DNA of 64,000 nt, from contig NC_045447.1 of NCBI RefSeq assembly GCF_002776525.5, positions 22,579,643-22,643,642 of the forward strand, read 5' to 3'. The stretch comes from Piliocolobus tephrosceles (taxonomy: Eukaryota > Chordata > Mammalia > Primates > Cercopithecidae). Positions 46,840 to 59,015 of the stretch are shown in pieces. Each line of letters starts with the position of its first letter. Position 1 is the stretch's first letter. The notes under the pieces were generated by a model. It saw only the letters and a program-made list of their open reading frames with translations. It was not told the DNA's origin and searched no databases. The translations under genes and the position numbers were made by a program.

Positions 46840-47189
46840 GAGCCTTTCCAACCGGAGCACACACAGTCTGTCCATTTACATGGAAGATACACCAAGGCCC
46901 AGTCCCCATCTTCAGATGTTGCAATAGTAAGTATGCAGCTGAAGGAATGCACCCCTTTGTTGGAGTTCAAGAGAATAGAGTTAAGACCAAAGATTTGCTT
47001 AGGGAGTGTTCATATAAAGGGCTGCTTTTTGGGGAGGGGAGGATAATATGATGAGCTTTCTATCACTAGAGAGTTACAGGTTGAGAGGCAACCAAGATGA
47101 GATGCTGGTCCCTGTTACAGGGAACGAAACACCTTCATAAGGAATTGTTAAGGGAGGGAGAAATTCTGAAGAATAAATATTAATCTTTG

Positions 47190-47500
47190 GAGTCAGACAA
47201 ATTGAGTTCAACTCTCAGCCTCCTCAAACATAGAAACTTAGCAGACTTGTAGCTCCATTTATTCCCCCTGCCCCCCACCAAAAAAAAAAAAAAAAAAGGA
47301 ATCACCAGATGTGTCCACCTCACTCAGACCTTGTAAGGAAGACACTATGAATAAATCAGAAAGGGCCTGGCATAGAATGTGACACACAGTAAGTGCTGCA
47401 TAAAGGTTTGTGGTTTGCTTTTCTTTTCCTTTTATTTTCTTTTCTTTTTTTTTTTCTTTTTTTTTTTTTTATCTCTTGTTCATTCCTTTGGCATCACTAT
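47190..47500. repeat. Sense MIR with A run, and T-rich tract
   Basis: About 47190-47410 is a sense MIR interrupted by an A run (47280-47298). 47420-47471 is a T/CTTTT-rich tract. Confidence 0.65.
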
Positions 47501-49640
47501 TAGTTCCCACAAAACCTAAATCTAAATTTAGGGAGAAAGAACTTCTCACCCAACCTTATTTTCTGTTACGTAAGACGCTGGGGCTTACACCGAAAACAAA
47601 ATCAACAAACAAACACAGAACAGAGGATGACTATTGGGCCGCAGAGGTTTCTGTGGTTGGCTGAGGACATGGTACATTGGGTGTGGATGAGAATTTTCTG
47701 CCCCTGTTTCTTTGAGTTTCCAAGTGAAACTTCCAGTTGAGGATGAGCCAAGTTCAGAACGCACTCAGCACATCTGTAATTGGGTTAATGGTATTTGGAC
47801 TTGTTTAATCTATTCACCTGATGTCAGGTAGATGTCACATTCATAGAACTTCTCTTTATGCTGAGCGAAAATACAATATTTTCATGCAGCAGTGACACAG
47901 GCAACAGTGGCACTGGGTTCCGTAGCCTCTTGCCTTATCACATTCACACCACAGTGCAGAATGGAATTTAAGCATTGTCATGCTCTGCCCTATTCATACC
48001 CTGTTCATAAGACCTTTTTGTCTTATGCCCTATACCTAAGCTGCTTCAAGTTCCCTGCCCGTCCCTGGTTTTTTCAGACCTCCATCTCTTTACCCATTCT
48101 GCTTCCATAGGTATGTATATTCTTGCCAGCTTTTTTCCTTCTGCCTAACTCTTGCTTTAGTGGACAGTAGCAATTTCTCTATTGGCTCCTCAGAAACAGT
48201 TATTTCTTCTGATCAATGCCTGATTCTTTTTGGAAGAAAGGAGTAGAGAATCACCTCGGCTTCACTGGGTATGATCTTGGTGGAACTTAAATCAAAGTGT
48301 TATGTTCTTCCATCGCAGGCTACCCAAGCATAAGACCTGCATGTGGCCAACTAGATTCTTACTCCCAACACTCTGAACTTTGAGTAGAGTGATACCAGAA
48401 AGGAACAGCTGGAGTGTGTTGAACTGTAGAGGCTGGATTAGATTTTTTTATCTGTTTTTGCTACTAAGACCCTGGAATGATCTGGCTTCTTCAAGTCTCT
48501 TTCTCCAGCCTTCCCTCACAGGTTGAAACCTATGAACCAAGCCCTCTCAAACACTTGTAGTAACTTTCCTTTGGGCCAAACTATAGCTGCCTCTTGCAGC
48601 CTATGAACCATGACATATATATTCAACCATGATCTAATACTGTTTTCTTTGGGAAGCCTTCCTTGAACCCTCAGAGGTGGAGCTCATTTAATCATTCATG
48701 ACATCCCTATGGAGGACCTAATATATACTTGATTCTGTACTCGGTTCAGGTAATATGAAGTCTTGGTACCTGCCCTCTCCTCTGAAATTCCCAAGCACCA
48801 GTCCTAACTTAGCATGTTGGAAAGCCCTGGGTTTTGTGACTTATCTCCCACAGAGTCTGTGGAGTCCATAATTACAGTGCAATGCTCCATTCACCTCCAG
48901 ACCTCTACTGCCCAGCATAGTGTCCAGAAAAAAAGTTGATGCAAAATAAATGTGTGTTGAACTCAGTTGACTTCCTTTTGGGGACACCCTACAAAACAAT
49001 CTCAGCCTGAAATTCAAAACTGCTTTGAGAACTAACCCAGACACTGTTGTATTTGGGAAAGCAAAGAGGAAAAAAATGGTTGGAAAAAAATTGCAGTGGA
49101 TGTGTACTTTGATTCAATGAGGCATTCTTTTGCTGTTAGCCTGGTTTTAAAAAATCACCTCCTAGCAGTAGCCATGACCCAATAAGCACTTTGGTGACTG
49201 GATGGAAAGATTTCATCTAGGGGTGCTAGTAAAAATCCCAATAAAAGGGATTCCCATTCCTTCTCTCTCTCCACACACTCCTCCCTTCCCATAAGGAGCC
49301 TTAATGAACCCTCAGTGCAACTCTGACATGATGGAAACTGCAAAGAGATGGAATTTCCACACTGGACAGAGAACAGAAGAATGTTATTTTTCTCACTGCA
49401 GCCTTGGAACTGGCACGCTGCCCTTGGGTGGGAAAAGGGGTGTGTGGGGAAAGGAGCTAGAGTGGGGGGAAGGGCAACAGAGGCTGAGATGAGATGATGG
49501 CATGCCAGGCCTCCAGATGTTTGCTCCTTGCAGATGTGTCAGTGACGGTTTGACCCACACATCTGGGAGATACCACCACAGTTCACATCTGGAGAGTACT
49601 TCACAGGTTACAAAGTCTCTTACTGATGTCTCTAATTGGA
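47501..49640. other. Intergenic with L2 relics
   Basis: L2-like text at about 47900-48120 and 48480-48740 (GGGAAGCCTTCCTTGAACCC). The rest is unique and without a gene signal. Confidence 0.5.
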
Positions 49641-50310
49641 CTCCCATGGCAGAACAGATACTGTTGTCCCCATTTTATCAATGAGGCACCTAGAACTGTC
49701 ACGTGGCCTTGCTTAGGCAGTGATAACAATAACAATGGCAATGATAATGATTGCCAATACTAGCAAAGCATTCAGTAGGTACCAGGCACTGGTCAAGCAC
49801 TCTATAACCTTAGCTCATTTAATCTACATGGCATGTCTTTAAGATGGACATTTTTATCCCCACTTTAATGAGTCACACAACAATCTAATAATTTGCTTTA
49901 GATTACCCAGAGAGCCAGTGGCAAAGGTAGGGGAGTCAAGCCTAGGCGGTTTTCCTTCAAACTCTATGTCCTTAAGCATTATTTACTGCCTGCCTGCCTG
50001 CCTGTCAAAGCTGGGAATAGAATCAAGTCTGACCCTTAATTTCATCTTGCTGCTTATAGCATTAAATAAAGATAGAAGTGTGATTCTAGCTAAAAAGTAT
50101 TTATTCATTCATTCACACATGTGCTAAGTGACTGCAACATGCCTGTCACTTGTTTGGTCAGTGGAAACACAGAATTGAGAGAGAATAGTCTTCTATTTGG
50201 TTCTAAGTGTTATAAGCATAGTGGCCATTCTATCTCCAACTCCTGAAATTGGGCATGGCACATCTTGGGCACTGAATAAATGTGTGTTGAATGAATGGGT
50301 TGTACCTGCT
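49641..50310. repeat. Antisense MIRs and L2 3' end
   Basis: Antisense MIR at about 49650-49700 and 49755-49925 (AGTAGGTACCAGGCACTGGT). L2-like end at 50235-50305 (CACTGAATAAATGTGTGTTG). A (TGCC)n run is at 49988-50003. Confidence 0.6.
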
Positions 50311-50569
50311 CTTCAGAATAAAGACTTGTAAGTGAATATATGTTCATGTTCTTATATATTATGTAAAATAGTTAGATCATATAGAATGTTGAGACCTACG
50401 GTGTGGTCTGGAGATAGAATAGATGAGCACAAGAATGTAGATTTCCTGCCACTTCCAATAGTTCAGTATATTTTAAATGGAGAGGTATTGTAGTGGAGTC
50501 ACTATCCAACAAGTCCAAACAGATAAGCAGGGATATGTTCTGAAAAGTTGGGCATTGTATTTTAGGACA

Positions 50570-50980
50570 GGGGTCAACAAACTTATGTTTTTTTGTTTGT
50601 GTGTATGTGATTTTGTGTTATTTTTAGAAATGGGGTTTCACTCTTGCCCACGCTTGAGCATAAAGGCACAGTCACTGCAGCCTCAAACTCCTGGGATCAT
50701 TGCCTCAGCCTTCTAAGTACCTGGGACTAGAGTCCCAAATAGCTGGGACTACACCATCACACCTGGCTTAAACTTTGTTCTTTAAAAAGCCATATAATAA
50801 ATACTTTAGGCTTTGTGGGCCATACTGTTTCTGTCGCAGCTACAGACTTCTGCTTCACAAAAGCAGCCATAGATAGTATATACATAAATGAGCATAGCTG
50901 TGATCCATCAAAACTTTATTTACAAAAATTGGCAGAGGGCCAGATTTGGTCTGCAGTGCGTAGCACCATTGATGCAGCAT
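50570..50980 (+). mobile_element. hAT-Charlie relic (same family as 14726-14945) split by a partial Alu
   Basis: The left end CAGGGGTCAACAAACTTA (50570-50587) and right part from about 50770 (TAATAAATACTTTAGGCTTT, GCAGAGGGCCAGATTTGGTC) belong together. The right terminal repeat is lost. Confidence 0.7.
50588..50769 (-). mobile_element. Partial Alu (left-monomer-like), decayed
   Basis: GAAATGGGGTTTCACTCTTG, GCAGCCTCAAACTCCTGGGA and TAGCTGGGACTACACC match part of an antisense Alu monomer with a small internal duplication of the TGGGACTA motif. No second monomer. Confidence 0.75.
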
Positions 50981-51003
50981 GATCAGATTAGGTTTCCTTT
51001 CTT

Positions 51004-51420
51004 CATTCACTTCTTAAGTATTTACTGAATACCTTCTATGTACCATGTATAGTAGCAATTGCTTTATTTTTGTTGCTTACAATCCTGAGAGGCAGAAAAA
51101 ATCAATTACAGCAGCCTGGCAAGTACTGTGATAAATGGAAACAAAGGGAGTCGTGAGGTCACAGAGAGGGGCCCCTACCTTAAAATTTAGAAGGGTGAAC
51201 ACATATCACCCTTCTCCAAGGAAGAAATATTTGAACTCCAGCCTAAAGGATGAATAAGGCTAGATGATGAAAATGGAAGAATGAAAGAATGTTCCAGATA
51301 TATAAACGCTGGGGAGTGATAGAGAACTTGCAAGGTTAGTGAGCCTAGAAGAAATTCAGCATACCTGGAGCACAGATTGTGAAAGGAAGAATGGTAGGAA
51401 TGGAGGCTGAATATTATAAA
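51004..51420 (+). repeat. Ancient mammalian repeat
   Basis: TTCATTCACTTCTTAAGTAT, ACCTTCTATGTACCATG and later text follow the same unnamed ancient repeat as 39010-39780. Confidence 0.5.
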
Positions 51421-51491
51421 AACAAAGTGTGGGCTACATGTGTAATTTAAAAGTTTCTGATAGCCACATTTAATTTTTGTTTTTCTTTACT

Positions 51492-51530
<39 letters not shown>

Positions 51531-52045
51531 AGACAGAGTCTTGCTCTGTTGCCCAGGAGTACAGTGACACAATCTTGGCTCACTGCCTGTGGCTCCCTGG
51601 TCCAAGTTATTCTTGTGCCTCAGCCTCTGGAGTAGCTGGGACTACAGGCATGCACCAGCACACCGGCTAGTTTTTGTATTTTTAATAGGGATAGGGTTTC
51701 ACCATGTTGCCCAGGCTGGTCTCAAACTCCTGGCCTCAAGTAATCCGCCCACCTTGGCCTCCCAAAGTGCTGGGATTACAGGCATGAGCCACTGCACTTG
51801 GCCCACTAATAGTCACATTTAAACATTTTTTAAATTAACAGGTGAAATTAAAGTTAATAATGTATTTTGTTTGATCTAAAATTGTGACATTTTAATGTGA
51901 TTAATATCAGTAATTATTATGAGAAAAACCTCATTACCTTTGAAATCTGTGGTGCATTTTTGACTTGCAACACATGTAAATTCAGACTAACCAGTGCTGA
52001 ATTTCAAGTGCTCAGCAGACACATGTGGCTACTGGATTAAACAGG
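51421..52045. mobile_element. Probable hAT-type DNA transposon relic split by an Alu
   Basis: The two parts 51421-51490 (GTGGGCTACATGTGTAATTT) and 51804-52045 (ACAGGTGAAATTAAAG; ACATGTGGCTACTGG) match a common short repeat with the ACATGTGGCTA motif. Family not assigned. Confidence 0.5.
51491..51803 (-). mobile_element. Alu with a long poly-T
   Basis: Poly-T of about 36 bases ending at 51529, then a reverse Alu with a few small deletions in the left half, ending CACTTGGCCC. Confidence 0.9.
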
Positions 52046-54630
52046 GCCAGGCCAGATCATTCAGGACCAGTAGCCCAGCAACGTCTGGACTTTAGCATCA
52101 GTGCAATGGGATTTTTAGGTATCTTTCTGGTAGCAGGGTAGCCCGTAATCTTTCAGCTTGTAGTTTCCTTCTGGCTAATTGCAACAAGGTAGGAAGCTCA
52201 AAGAAGAAAAGCAAAAATCAGAATCAAGGATGAAAAGGAAATGACTAGCTTTGGATGGAAAAGAGATAGATACTGTTGCTTTACCAGAAAAACTGTGAAC
52301 ATAGATAACGGAACCAAATTCCTAACTGACCAAGATCGATGACAGTGGAGAGGTCAGATGTCTTGAGTCTGGTCACACAATGAAGTCTAAACCTAGAAGT
52401 CTGGCTAATCGTCAGCTCTGTGAATTAACTGGTGACCAGAAACCTTCTCATTCGGAACCTGAGACTGTCAAAAGAAGAAGACCGGGTCAATCCAAGAAGC
52501 CACCTCATTTTCCTTGCTGCCAGTTGCAGGTTCAGGTTGTAGAACCCGTCTCAGCCTGAGGAGAAGGAGTTTGGCAACCCCTCACCTCTGAGCCTATGAA
52601 GGCTGAGACCCATGTCCTAGGTGGTGGGGTTAGTGTTGGTTATACCTACCACATGTCAGGTGCCTAATTGTCCTTCTGTCTGTTCCAATTCTCCACTTGG
52701 CCTCAAAACTTTAAACCTTAGCTTTCTACTCGATTAACCAAACTCTCCTCCATATCTGACTCCATTATCCGAACAGGCAATTTGGATGTGCTAAGAGTTG
52801 GAATTACTGATTTTTTAAAAAGTCAAATTTGCTATCTCTAGAACATACTCATCTTGGAAAGCTTTAGCAGTTGGAGGTCTTTGGAGGACAACTTCTTTAA
52901 TGAAAAATGAGAAAGATTGGTAATTGATGTATGATTTTTATGTTAACAGGCCTTTCTAAAATGCTGAAAAACTTTGTTCTCTTAATTGGTTTAGTTTCAG
53001 CCTGGAGTTTATATCACTAATTGGATTAGCATGTGTTTTCTTCATGGGTGGTACTTGACTCAGACTCTGTTCAAATTTATTCATATCTCCCTCAAATACA
53101 TAAGAACTACTGTATGTCAGGGGATACAGGTTGAATAAGAGGCAGCTTCTGTGTGTTTCTAAGGAATGAAGTAAGTAAACGGACAATTACCATAGTGTGG
53201 TTAAGACAATTGTGGAGGAAATAAGAGCTGATGCGGTCTCACAGGGTTTCCAGGCTTGCTCAGGCTCAGAGAAGCCTTCTAGCTTGGTCAGGCTCAGAGA
53301 AGCCTTCTAGGAGTATCATTAGGTATTGCTATGTTTTTGAGTTCATAAACAGATTGCCTTAGTTCAAATTCAGATTTCATCTGTTTACTAGTCATATGTC
53401 ATTGAGAAATTTATTTAAAATTTCTTGCCCCAATTTCCTCATTTTTAAAATGAGAATACTGATATTTATGATGTCAATGTGTTTTTACATATATTAAGTA
53501 AATGATTATGTATGAAGTACTTAATTTCATGCCAGGCATATAGTGAGTCTGCAGTTAACATAAGCTATAATAATGATCATTAATGAGCTCATCTAAACTG
53601 CAAAATGAAGAACAAAGAGGAGTGAGGTGTGTATGTATGTATAGATAAGGGCAGATGTTCCAGAACTCAGAACTAAGAGAACATTGCAAGGTAAGGTAAC
53701 TAAAGAAAGTTTGGTTTAGCTGTAAAAATTGAGGAGTGGGTAGGGAGTGGATGGGGATGATAGCAAAAGATAAGCCTAGCAAGGCAGGTAGAATCTACTG
53801 TGAAGGGTGTAGGTAGGCTAAAATTTTGGGCAACAGTATTTTTGAAGAAGTAGACATGTACAAATTTCAGGCTCTGAAGACAAATTTACAGGTGAATGAG
53901 GTCCCAACAACTGATGCCTTGTATGTGTTAACATGAGTTCCAGGAGAACTTCAAATGTTTGAGATGAAAGCATTTGGCAGGGAACTTTGTGGAAAATATT
54001 TTTAAAATATCGACCCAAAGAAATATGTGTAACAACGCGAAGGAAAACCATTCTGCTAGTGGAAGAGAAATATCAAGGTTTGGGGTTAGTCTTGGATGGT
54101 GCATACAATGTCTGGAAACTAAGTTCTATCTTTGGTTCCTTGGAAAGAAGTTTTGAAATTGAAATTGGTCCTTGCAAATTTCACCTCCTTGGTCTGTGCT
54201 GGTATGGTGTGCTTGTGTGTGTGGTGTGTGTGTGTGTGTCTGTGTCTGTACAGATGAATAGATGGATAGATGCACTATGTCACTGTTTCAAGGATTGAAG
54301 AAAATGGGATGTCTGGTCACCTCCCTTTTTACATGTGGTCTGTGTTACCTTGACATGTTTTTTATCCTGGAAAGGAATGTGTTTGATATGATGCAAGAGT
54401 ATGCAGGAGAATGAGCTACTCCTTTCCATGCAAAGCTCAAACAGGCCTCTGGGAAGAACCATAGAGCACCACTCCAGCTCTTAGACAAACTCTTGTAAAA
54501 GGATACCACTTCTATGCTCTCTTATACATTTGGAAGAGGAATATAAAGCCAATGAGGAGAAAATATGGAATCCTGAAATCAAGCATGCCTGAGGTCTTCT
54601 CAGCCAGACTACCCTTCTTTTATTTTTCTA
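52046..54630. other. Intergenic, mostly unique
   Basis: A 28-bp tandem duplication lies at 53254-53281 and 53282-53309 (one mismatch), a sense MIR at about 53360-53570, and a (TG)n tract at 54205-54249. No gene signal. Confidence 0.6.
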
Positions 54631-54990
54631 AAATCTCATTTGTTCAAGACTCAGCTCAAGTGCTACCTCCTCTAAGTCTCCTGGGCTCTTCTGCAGCCCC
54701 ATCTCCTGGGATTAGCCACATTTAGACAACGTTCTGACCACACCTAATGGCTTGCAGTTCTCTAAGTGCATTCCTGTGCATCCTCCCACCCACAAACTTT
54801 TGTCCAGGCTGCCCCCTCTGCCTGGACCACCCATCTCTCCCTTCTTGATCTGCGCCGCTCCTACTCATGTTCAAAACTCCATGTCAGCAACATGTTCTTG
54901 CCCTCAAGCCTGAGGATCTCTGACATTGGAATTTAAAGATGCATTTACTCATATCTGCACCAACAGACAGAGAATTCTCTGAGAGAAGGA
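54631..54990 (+). mobile_element. L2 LINE relic
   Basis: CAAGACTCAGCTCAAGTGCT, then a gap, then CTGCCCCCTCTGCCTGGACC, in sense L2 order but diverged. Confidence 0.6.
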
Positions 54991-55088
54991 GTCATGTGAT
55001 TTTTTTATTAATATTATTTTGGAAATCCCTATCACCTAGGATAGTAGGTATGTGAGTATGTGGATTACTGAAGGGACTGGCATCTGTG

Positions 55089-55270
55089 GTTCTCAAAGCG
55101 TTGCCCTCTTGATCAGCAGCAATCACATCATATGGAAAGTTTTTAGAAATACAGATTATTGGGCCCTACACCAGGACTATTAAATCAGAAACTCTGGAGT
55201 GGGACCCAGAAATCTGTGTTTTAACAAGCCTTCCAGAGGACTTTGATGCCTGCTAACATTTGAGAACTGC
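55089..55270 (+). mobile_element. MER5A (hAT-Charlie)
   Basis: GGTTCTCAAAGCGTTG, ATTGGGCCCTACACCAG, AATCAGAAACTCTGGAGTG and ATTTGAGAACTGCTGG give a nearly complete element with the usual palindromic ends. Confidence 0.8.
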
Positions 55271-56366
55271 TGGTCTAGAAGAAGGGGTTGACCCCTGTGA
55301 TGAGAAGTCCATAGCTCTGAGAGGTTCTGTTGATTTCAGCTTCAATAGAACTCAAAGGTGTCATGAGCTATGGACAAACAGTTCTTTACTTTATTCAGAG
55401 GTTAATCCAGGGAACTCTCTGGACAGTCTTCTGTGGATTTAAATTGTGAGAAGGACCCATCCGACTACCCAGGTCTGTCATGGCCTATATCTCTTGCACT
55501 CAATTCCCCTATTCTATGAAAAATGAATTGGTATCGATTTGACTCCTCGTGGCCTTTGTATCTTTTATGGCTACGTTTTTGGCCCCTAAACACCCTGGGA
55601 TGTATGTGCGTTTTACCTAAATCATATCATCTCTTTTTTTTTTCTCAGTCCTCTGTATAAAACCTATACTTATGCTATCCTACTACTTTGTATAACTCTA
55701 TTGATCCCAACTTCCTTTTCTCATTGCCTCAGCACTACCAGATCATTTCTCACCTCCACCACTACTCCTGCTTCCCATTTGGTCCTAGTGAATCCTGGCT
55801 CTCCCTTGCAATCTTTATTTTGCACAAAGGGATCTACCTCAAAATTGAAAATTGTTCCTAAAACTCTTTTCTTAGAAACTTCTGTGTTTGTTAATCTCCC
55901 TTGCAATAGTGTCCAACCACTTTAGTGCTGTAACAGATCCCACTGAAACTCTGCCCATATTTGTTGCCACTGTAACATCTTCTAGTATGACTTCCCATAG
56001 CCACTGTTCATTTTTCTTTGCCTGAGAGCTTTGTCTGGTGGCCTGAGCCCACTCTGCCCACCAGCAGGTAAGACAGATGTGCTGGGGGATTAATGCCCCA
56101 GGGAAATCTCTCAACCACTGATGGGCATGATTAGATTAAATACCCCAGTTTCCTAACATCTCAGGTGGGATAATTCTGAGGAGTGTGTCTTCTCCTGGCT
56201 CACAGAATTTGTCCCTAGGGTGATTAAGCTGCAGCTGATCACAGTAGTAACGTATTTGATAATACTACCTCTTTTGATGACCTTACTGTCTTTACCATCT
56301 TCTCTTCTGTTACTCATTGGAATCATCATCCAGATAATATACCTGTACTTGAACCTTTGCCTCAGA
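55271..56366. other. Unclassified sequence, possibly decayed retroviral or LINE origin
   Basis: A 1.1-kb block without MIR, L2 or Alu text and with a slightly coding-like composition. The plus strand shows several open stretches, the longest at 55701-55925. Near 56215-56330 the reading is strongly hydrophobic after a short charged segment, which faintly resembles the membrane region of a retroviral envelope. The similarity is weak and I do not assign it. Confidence 0.3.
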
Positions 56367-56371
56367 GTTGG

Positions 56372-56710
56372 TGATAGGGTTTAAATCTCACCTTGAATCG
56401 TAATAATCCCCATGTGTCAAGGGCTGGGCCAGGTCGAGGTAATTGAATCATGGGGCAGTTTCCCCCATACTGTTCTTGTGGTAGTGAATAAGTCTCATGA
56501 GATCTGATGGTTTTGTAAATGGGAGTTCCCCTGCACAAACTCCCATGCTTGCCACCATTTAAGATACGCCATTTCTCTTCCTTCACTTTTCACCGTGATT
56601 GTGAGACCTCCAAAGCCGTGAGGAACTGTGAGTCCATTAAACTTCTTTACTTTATAAATTACTCAGTCTTGGGTATGTCTTTATTAGTAGCATGAAAATG
56701 AACTAATACT
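56372..56710 (+). mobile_element. Solo LTR of an ERVL-MaLR element (MST type)
   Basis: 339 bp starting TGATAGGGTTTAAATC and ending TAATACT, flanked by the 5-bp duplication GTTGG (56367-56371 and 56711-56715). Landmarks are GAATCATGGGGC and AATAAGTCTCATGAGATCTG. It is older than, or of a different subfamily from, the LTR at 8484. Confidence 0.9.
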
Positions 56711-56739
56711 GTTGGCTTCCAAAGGAACCCAAACCAAGA

Positions 56740-57160
56740 AATGCATTTACAAAGCTCTTGGCAACTGGTCTCTTTCTAATTCTCTGACATCACCTGGCAT
56801 CTTTCTGCCCCAGTGTGATTTCTTGGTTCCCCTTCTTTCAAATTGAGATCCTGGTGGCCTGAACACTTACCATTCCCCAAACAAGCCATGCCCTAATTCA
56901 CCCTTTTGGTCTTTGCACATGCTGTTTTCTCTGCCTGCAATATTGGCCATTTTATTCTGCAATGGTTTTCCACATTTGCAACACCCCACACATTGCACTC
57001 CAATGAGCTAGTTGCTTCTCTTTGTATTTGGAACATTTGGATACTCTGCGAGGAAAATGTCGGTGGATGTCTATCTTGGCCACCACTCTTATCAGTGTTT
57101 TAGTCCAATGAATTGTGCATAATAATGCTCAATAAACAATTGTTCAGAAATATTTGAGTA
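56740..57160 (+). mobile_element. L2 LINE 3' end
   Basis: CTTTGCACATGCTGTTTTCT, CTGCCTGCAATATTGGCC and AATGCTCAATAAACAATTGT, the L2 end in sense orientation. The MaLR LTR lies immediately upstream. Confidence 0.75.
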
Positions 57161-58004
57161 AATGAATACTTTCATAAGTTAACAAATATGTTTTTGTGGT
57201 ATAAAGTGGTGTATATATGGAAAAAACTATTTCTAATATGATTTTAACAAGCTGACACCCAGACGTTGTCTAAGAGACTTGGTCACCATCTCTGCAGCCT
57301 CTGGGAAAAATTCTGTTTGGAGTGCCAAAGATTAGAGAGGGAAATAAAAACATTCAGCTAAGCATGTAGCCCAGGCTACAATATACATGTTTCAGCCTCA
57401 GAAAAATATGGAGATAACAAACTTCCCACTCCCAGGGTAGTCTGTGGCTCGGCTGCATGTCAAGAAGAAAGAAAACAGAGCATCTCAAAAACTGTGGTCC
57501 TTCACTGCCTTCAACCCCCCTCATTTTGTCCCTAGGCATGGAGCCCAGGTTTCTAAACTCTACAGATCTCTGCATTCCATCAAGACCCCTGTGGGGAGAG
57601 CCCAGGTACCAGGTAGCAGCAGGGACAAGTTAGTCAGTGATGTCACTCTGTTTTCTACTCAAGGGCTCTGGGCAAGTGGCAAGTTCAAGTTGTTAATGAA
57701 ACCTCTGTTAATTTCCCCATCTGTAAAACAGAATAGATTAGACCAATTGCTTTTACATCATGCTCTTTGGAACCCTAAAGCTCTGAAGAAAATAGAATTG
57801 AGCTACTAGGAATTGGGCTACCCCACCCCTCTTGATTAGAGAAGCTCTTTTGACTTGACATTTCAAATAAATTTTGCACTTGAAGAATGGATTCTGCTTC
57901 CCAAATTTCTGAGAATGTTTGACTGATTCAGTTACATCTGAGTCAGCCCCTCAAGGATATAAAACCCAGTGAAGGAGAAGGTAGATATCAAAATTGGATA
58001 TAGG
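57161..58004. other. Intergenic with a MIR trace
   Basis: About 57660-57800 is a sense MIR (TTTCCCCATCTGTAAAACAG). The 121-codon open frame at 57444-57809 overlaps it and is not a gene. Confidence 0.6.
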
Positions 58005-58305
58005 GGCTGGGCACGGTAGCTCAGGCCTGTAATCCCAGCACCTTGAGGGGCCGAGGCAGGTGGACCACTGAAAGTCAGGAGTTTGAGACCAGCCTGGCCA
58101 ACATGACAAAACCTTATCTCTATTAAAAATACAAAAATTAGCCAGCCATGGTGGCAGGTACCTGTAATCCCAGCTACTCAGGAGGCTGAGGCAGGAGAAT
58201 TGCTTGAACCTGGGAGGCAGAGGTTGTAGTGAACCAAGACTGTGCCACAGCACAGTCTGGGCAACTGAGCAAGACTCTCCATCTCAAAAGAAAAAAAAAA
58301 AAAAA
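58005..58305 (+). mobile_element. Alu (AluS-like), sense
   Basis: GGCTGGGCACGGTAGCTCAG start, full dimer, A tail 58291-58305. Confidence 0.92.
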
Positions 58306-58489
58306 GTGACAGGAGTTCATTGTCAGTACGTGGAATATCTTTGGGTAAAGCAAATTAAAAACTAGTCTAGCTCTGTTTGGGGTAGAATGGGGTTCCTCAG
58401 GGGATAAACTCCATTCTTTTGGCTGCTTCTTCACTGGCTTCTCCATAGCATCTCTTAGTGTTCCATCATGGTGCTCAGTTAACAACAGG

Positions 58490-58630
58490 CTCAGACAGCT
58501 CATCTCATCTTCATCTTGGTAATCATTATCCTCATTGCTCAGATGAGGAGTCATGAGGCTTACAGGTTAAATGGCTTGTCAATGATCACAGGGCTATAAA
58601 GCAGAATAGCAGAATTGGAAACTAGGGCTC
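58490..58630 (-). repeat. Antisense MIR
   Basis: CATTGCTCAGATGAGGAGTC and TTAAATGGCTTGTCAATGAT. Confidence 0.65.
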
Positions 58631-58635
58631 CTACC

Positions 58636-58760
58636 TACTCATACTTCCACAATGCCAACACACATTGCTTCCCTGCTCTACCTTTTGTATTATAAAACTG
58701 TTGTACTTTAAGGAATCTTTGCTAACCTTTCCCCTTTGCCATTTCCTCTATATACCAGTT
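58636..58760 (+). repeat. Left arm of a perfect 125-bp inverted repeat
   Basis: Starts TACTCATACTTCCAC and ends CTATATACCAGTT. Its reverse complement recurs without a mismatch at 59016-59140. This arm lies in plain sequence following a MIR, so it is the likely original. Confidence 0.95.
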
Positions 58761-58776
58761 TTATAGTACAAAAGGT

Positions 58777-58807
58777 ATTATAGGGCCAATTTTTGTGGCC
58801 CTATAAT
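58777..58807. other. Perfect 12-bp hairpin
   Basis: ATTATAGGGCCA (58777-58788) and its reverse complement (58796-58807) enclose a 7-base loop. It lies in the spacer of the large inverted repeat; ATTATAGGG recurs at 58813. Confidence 0.85.
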
Positions 58808-58924
58808 GCCAATTATAGGGGGGTAACTTCTGTGGCTGAAGTTAAATGGTGTCTTATTCTCCTTCCCCTAGTTGCTCTGGAAAAATGTCTTCTTTCTATG
58901 GAGAAATTTTGCGGATGACTCTTT

Positions 58925-59015
58925 TAAAACTTTTTTATGCTAAGATATAATATACATACAGAAAAGTAAGTAAACTTTTAAGTGCTTGATGAATTTTCAT
59001 AAGCTGAACAGACTT
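58925..59015 (+). mobile_element. L1M 3' region, left of the inverted copy
   Basis: AATATACATACAGAAAAGTA and GATGAATTTTCATAAGCTGA follow a common old L1 3' sequence. It continues after the inserted arm at 59141 with ACAGCACCCAAATCGAGAA. Confidence 0.65.

Noticed and set aside
49988..50003. Short regular TGCC repeats, considered with other microsatellites as a possible CRISPR-like array
   Set aside because: Simple microsatellites without unique spacers, in a primate genome.
57444..57809. 121-codon plus-strand open frame
   Set aside because: Second half is a MIR; no protein-like pattern.
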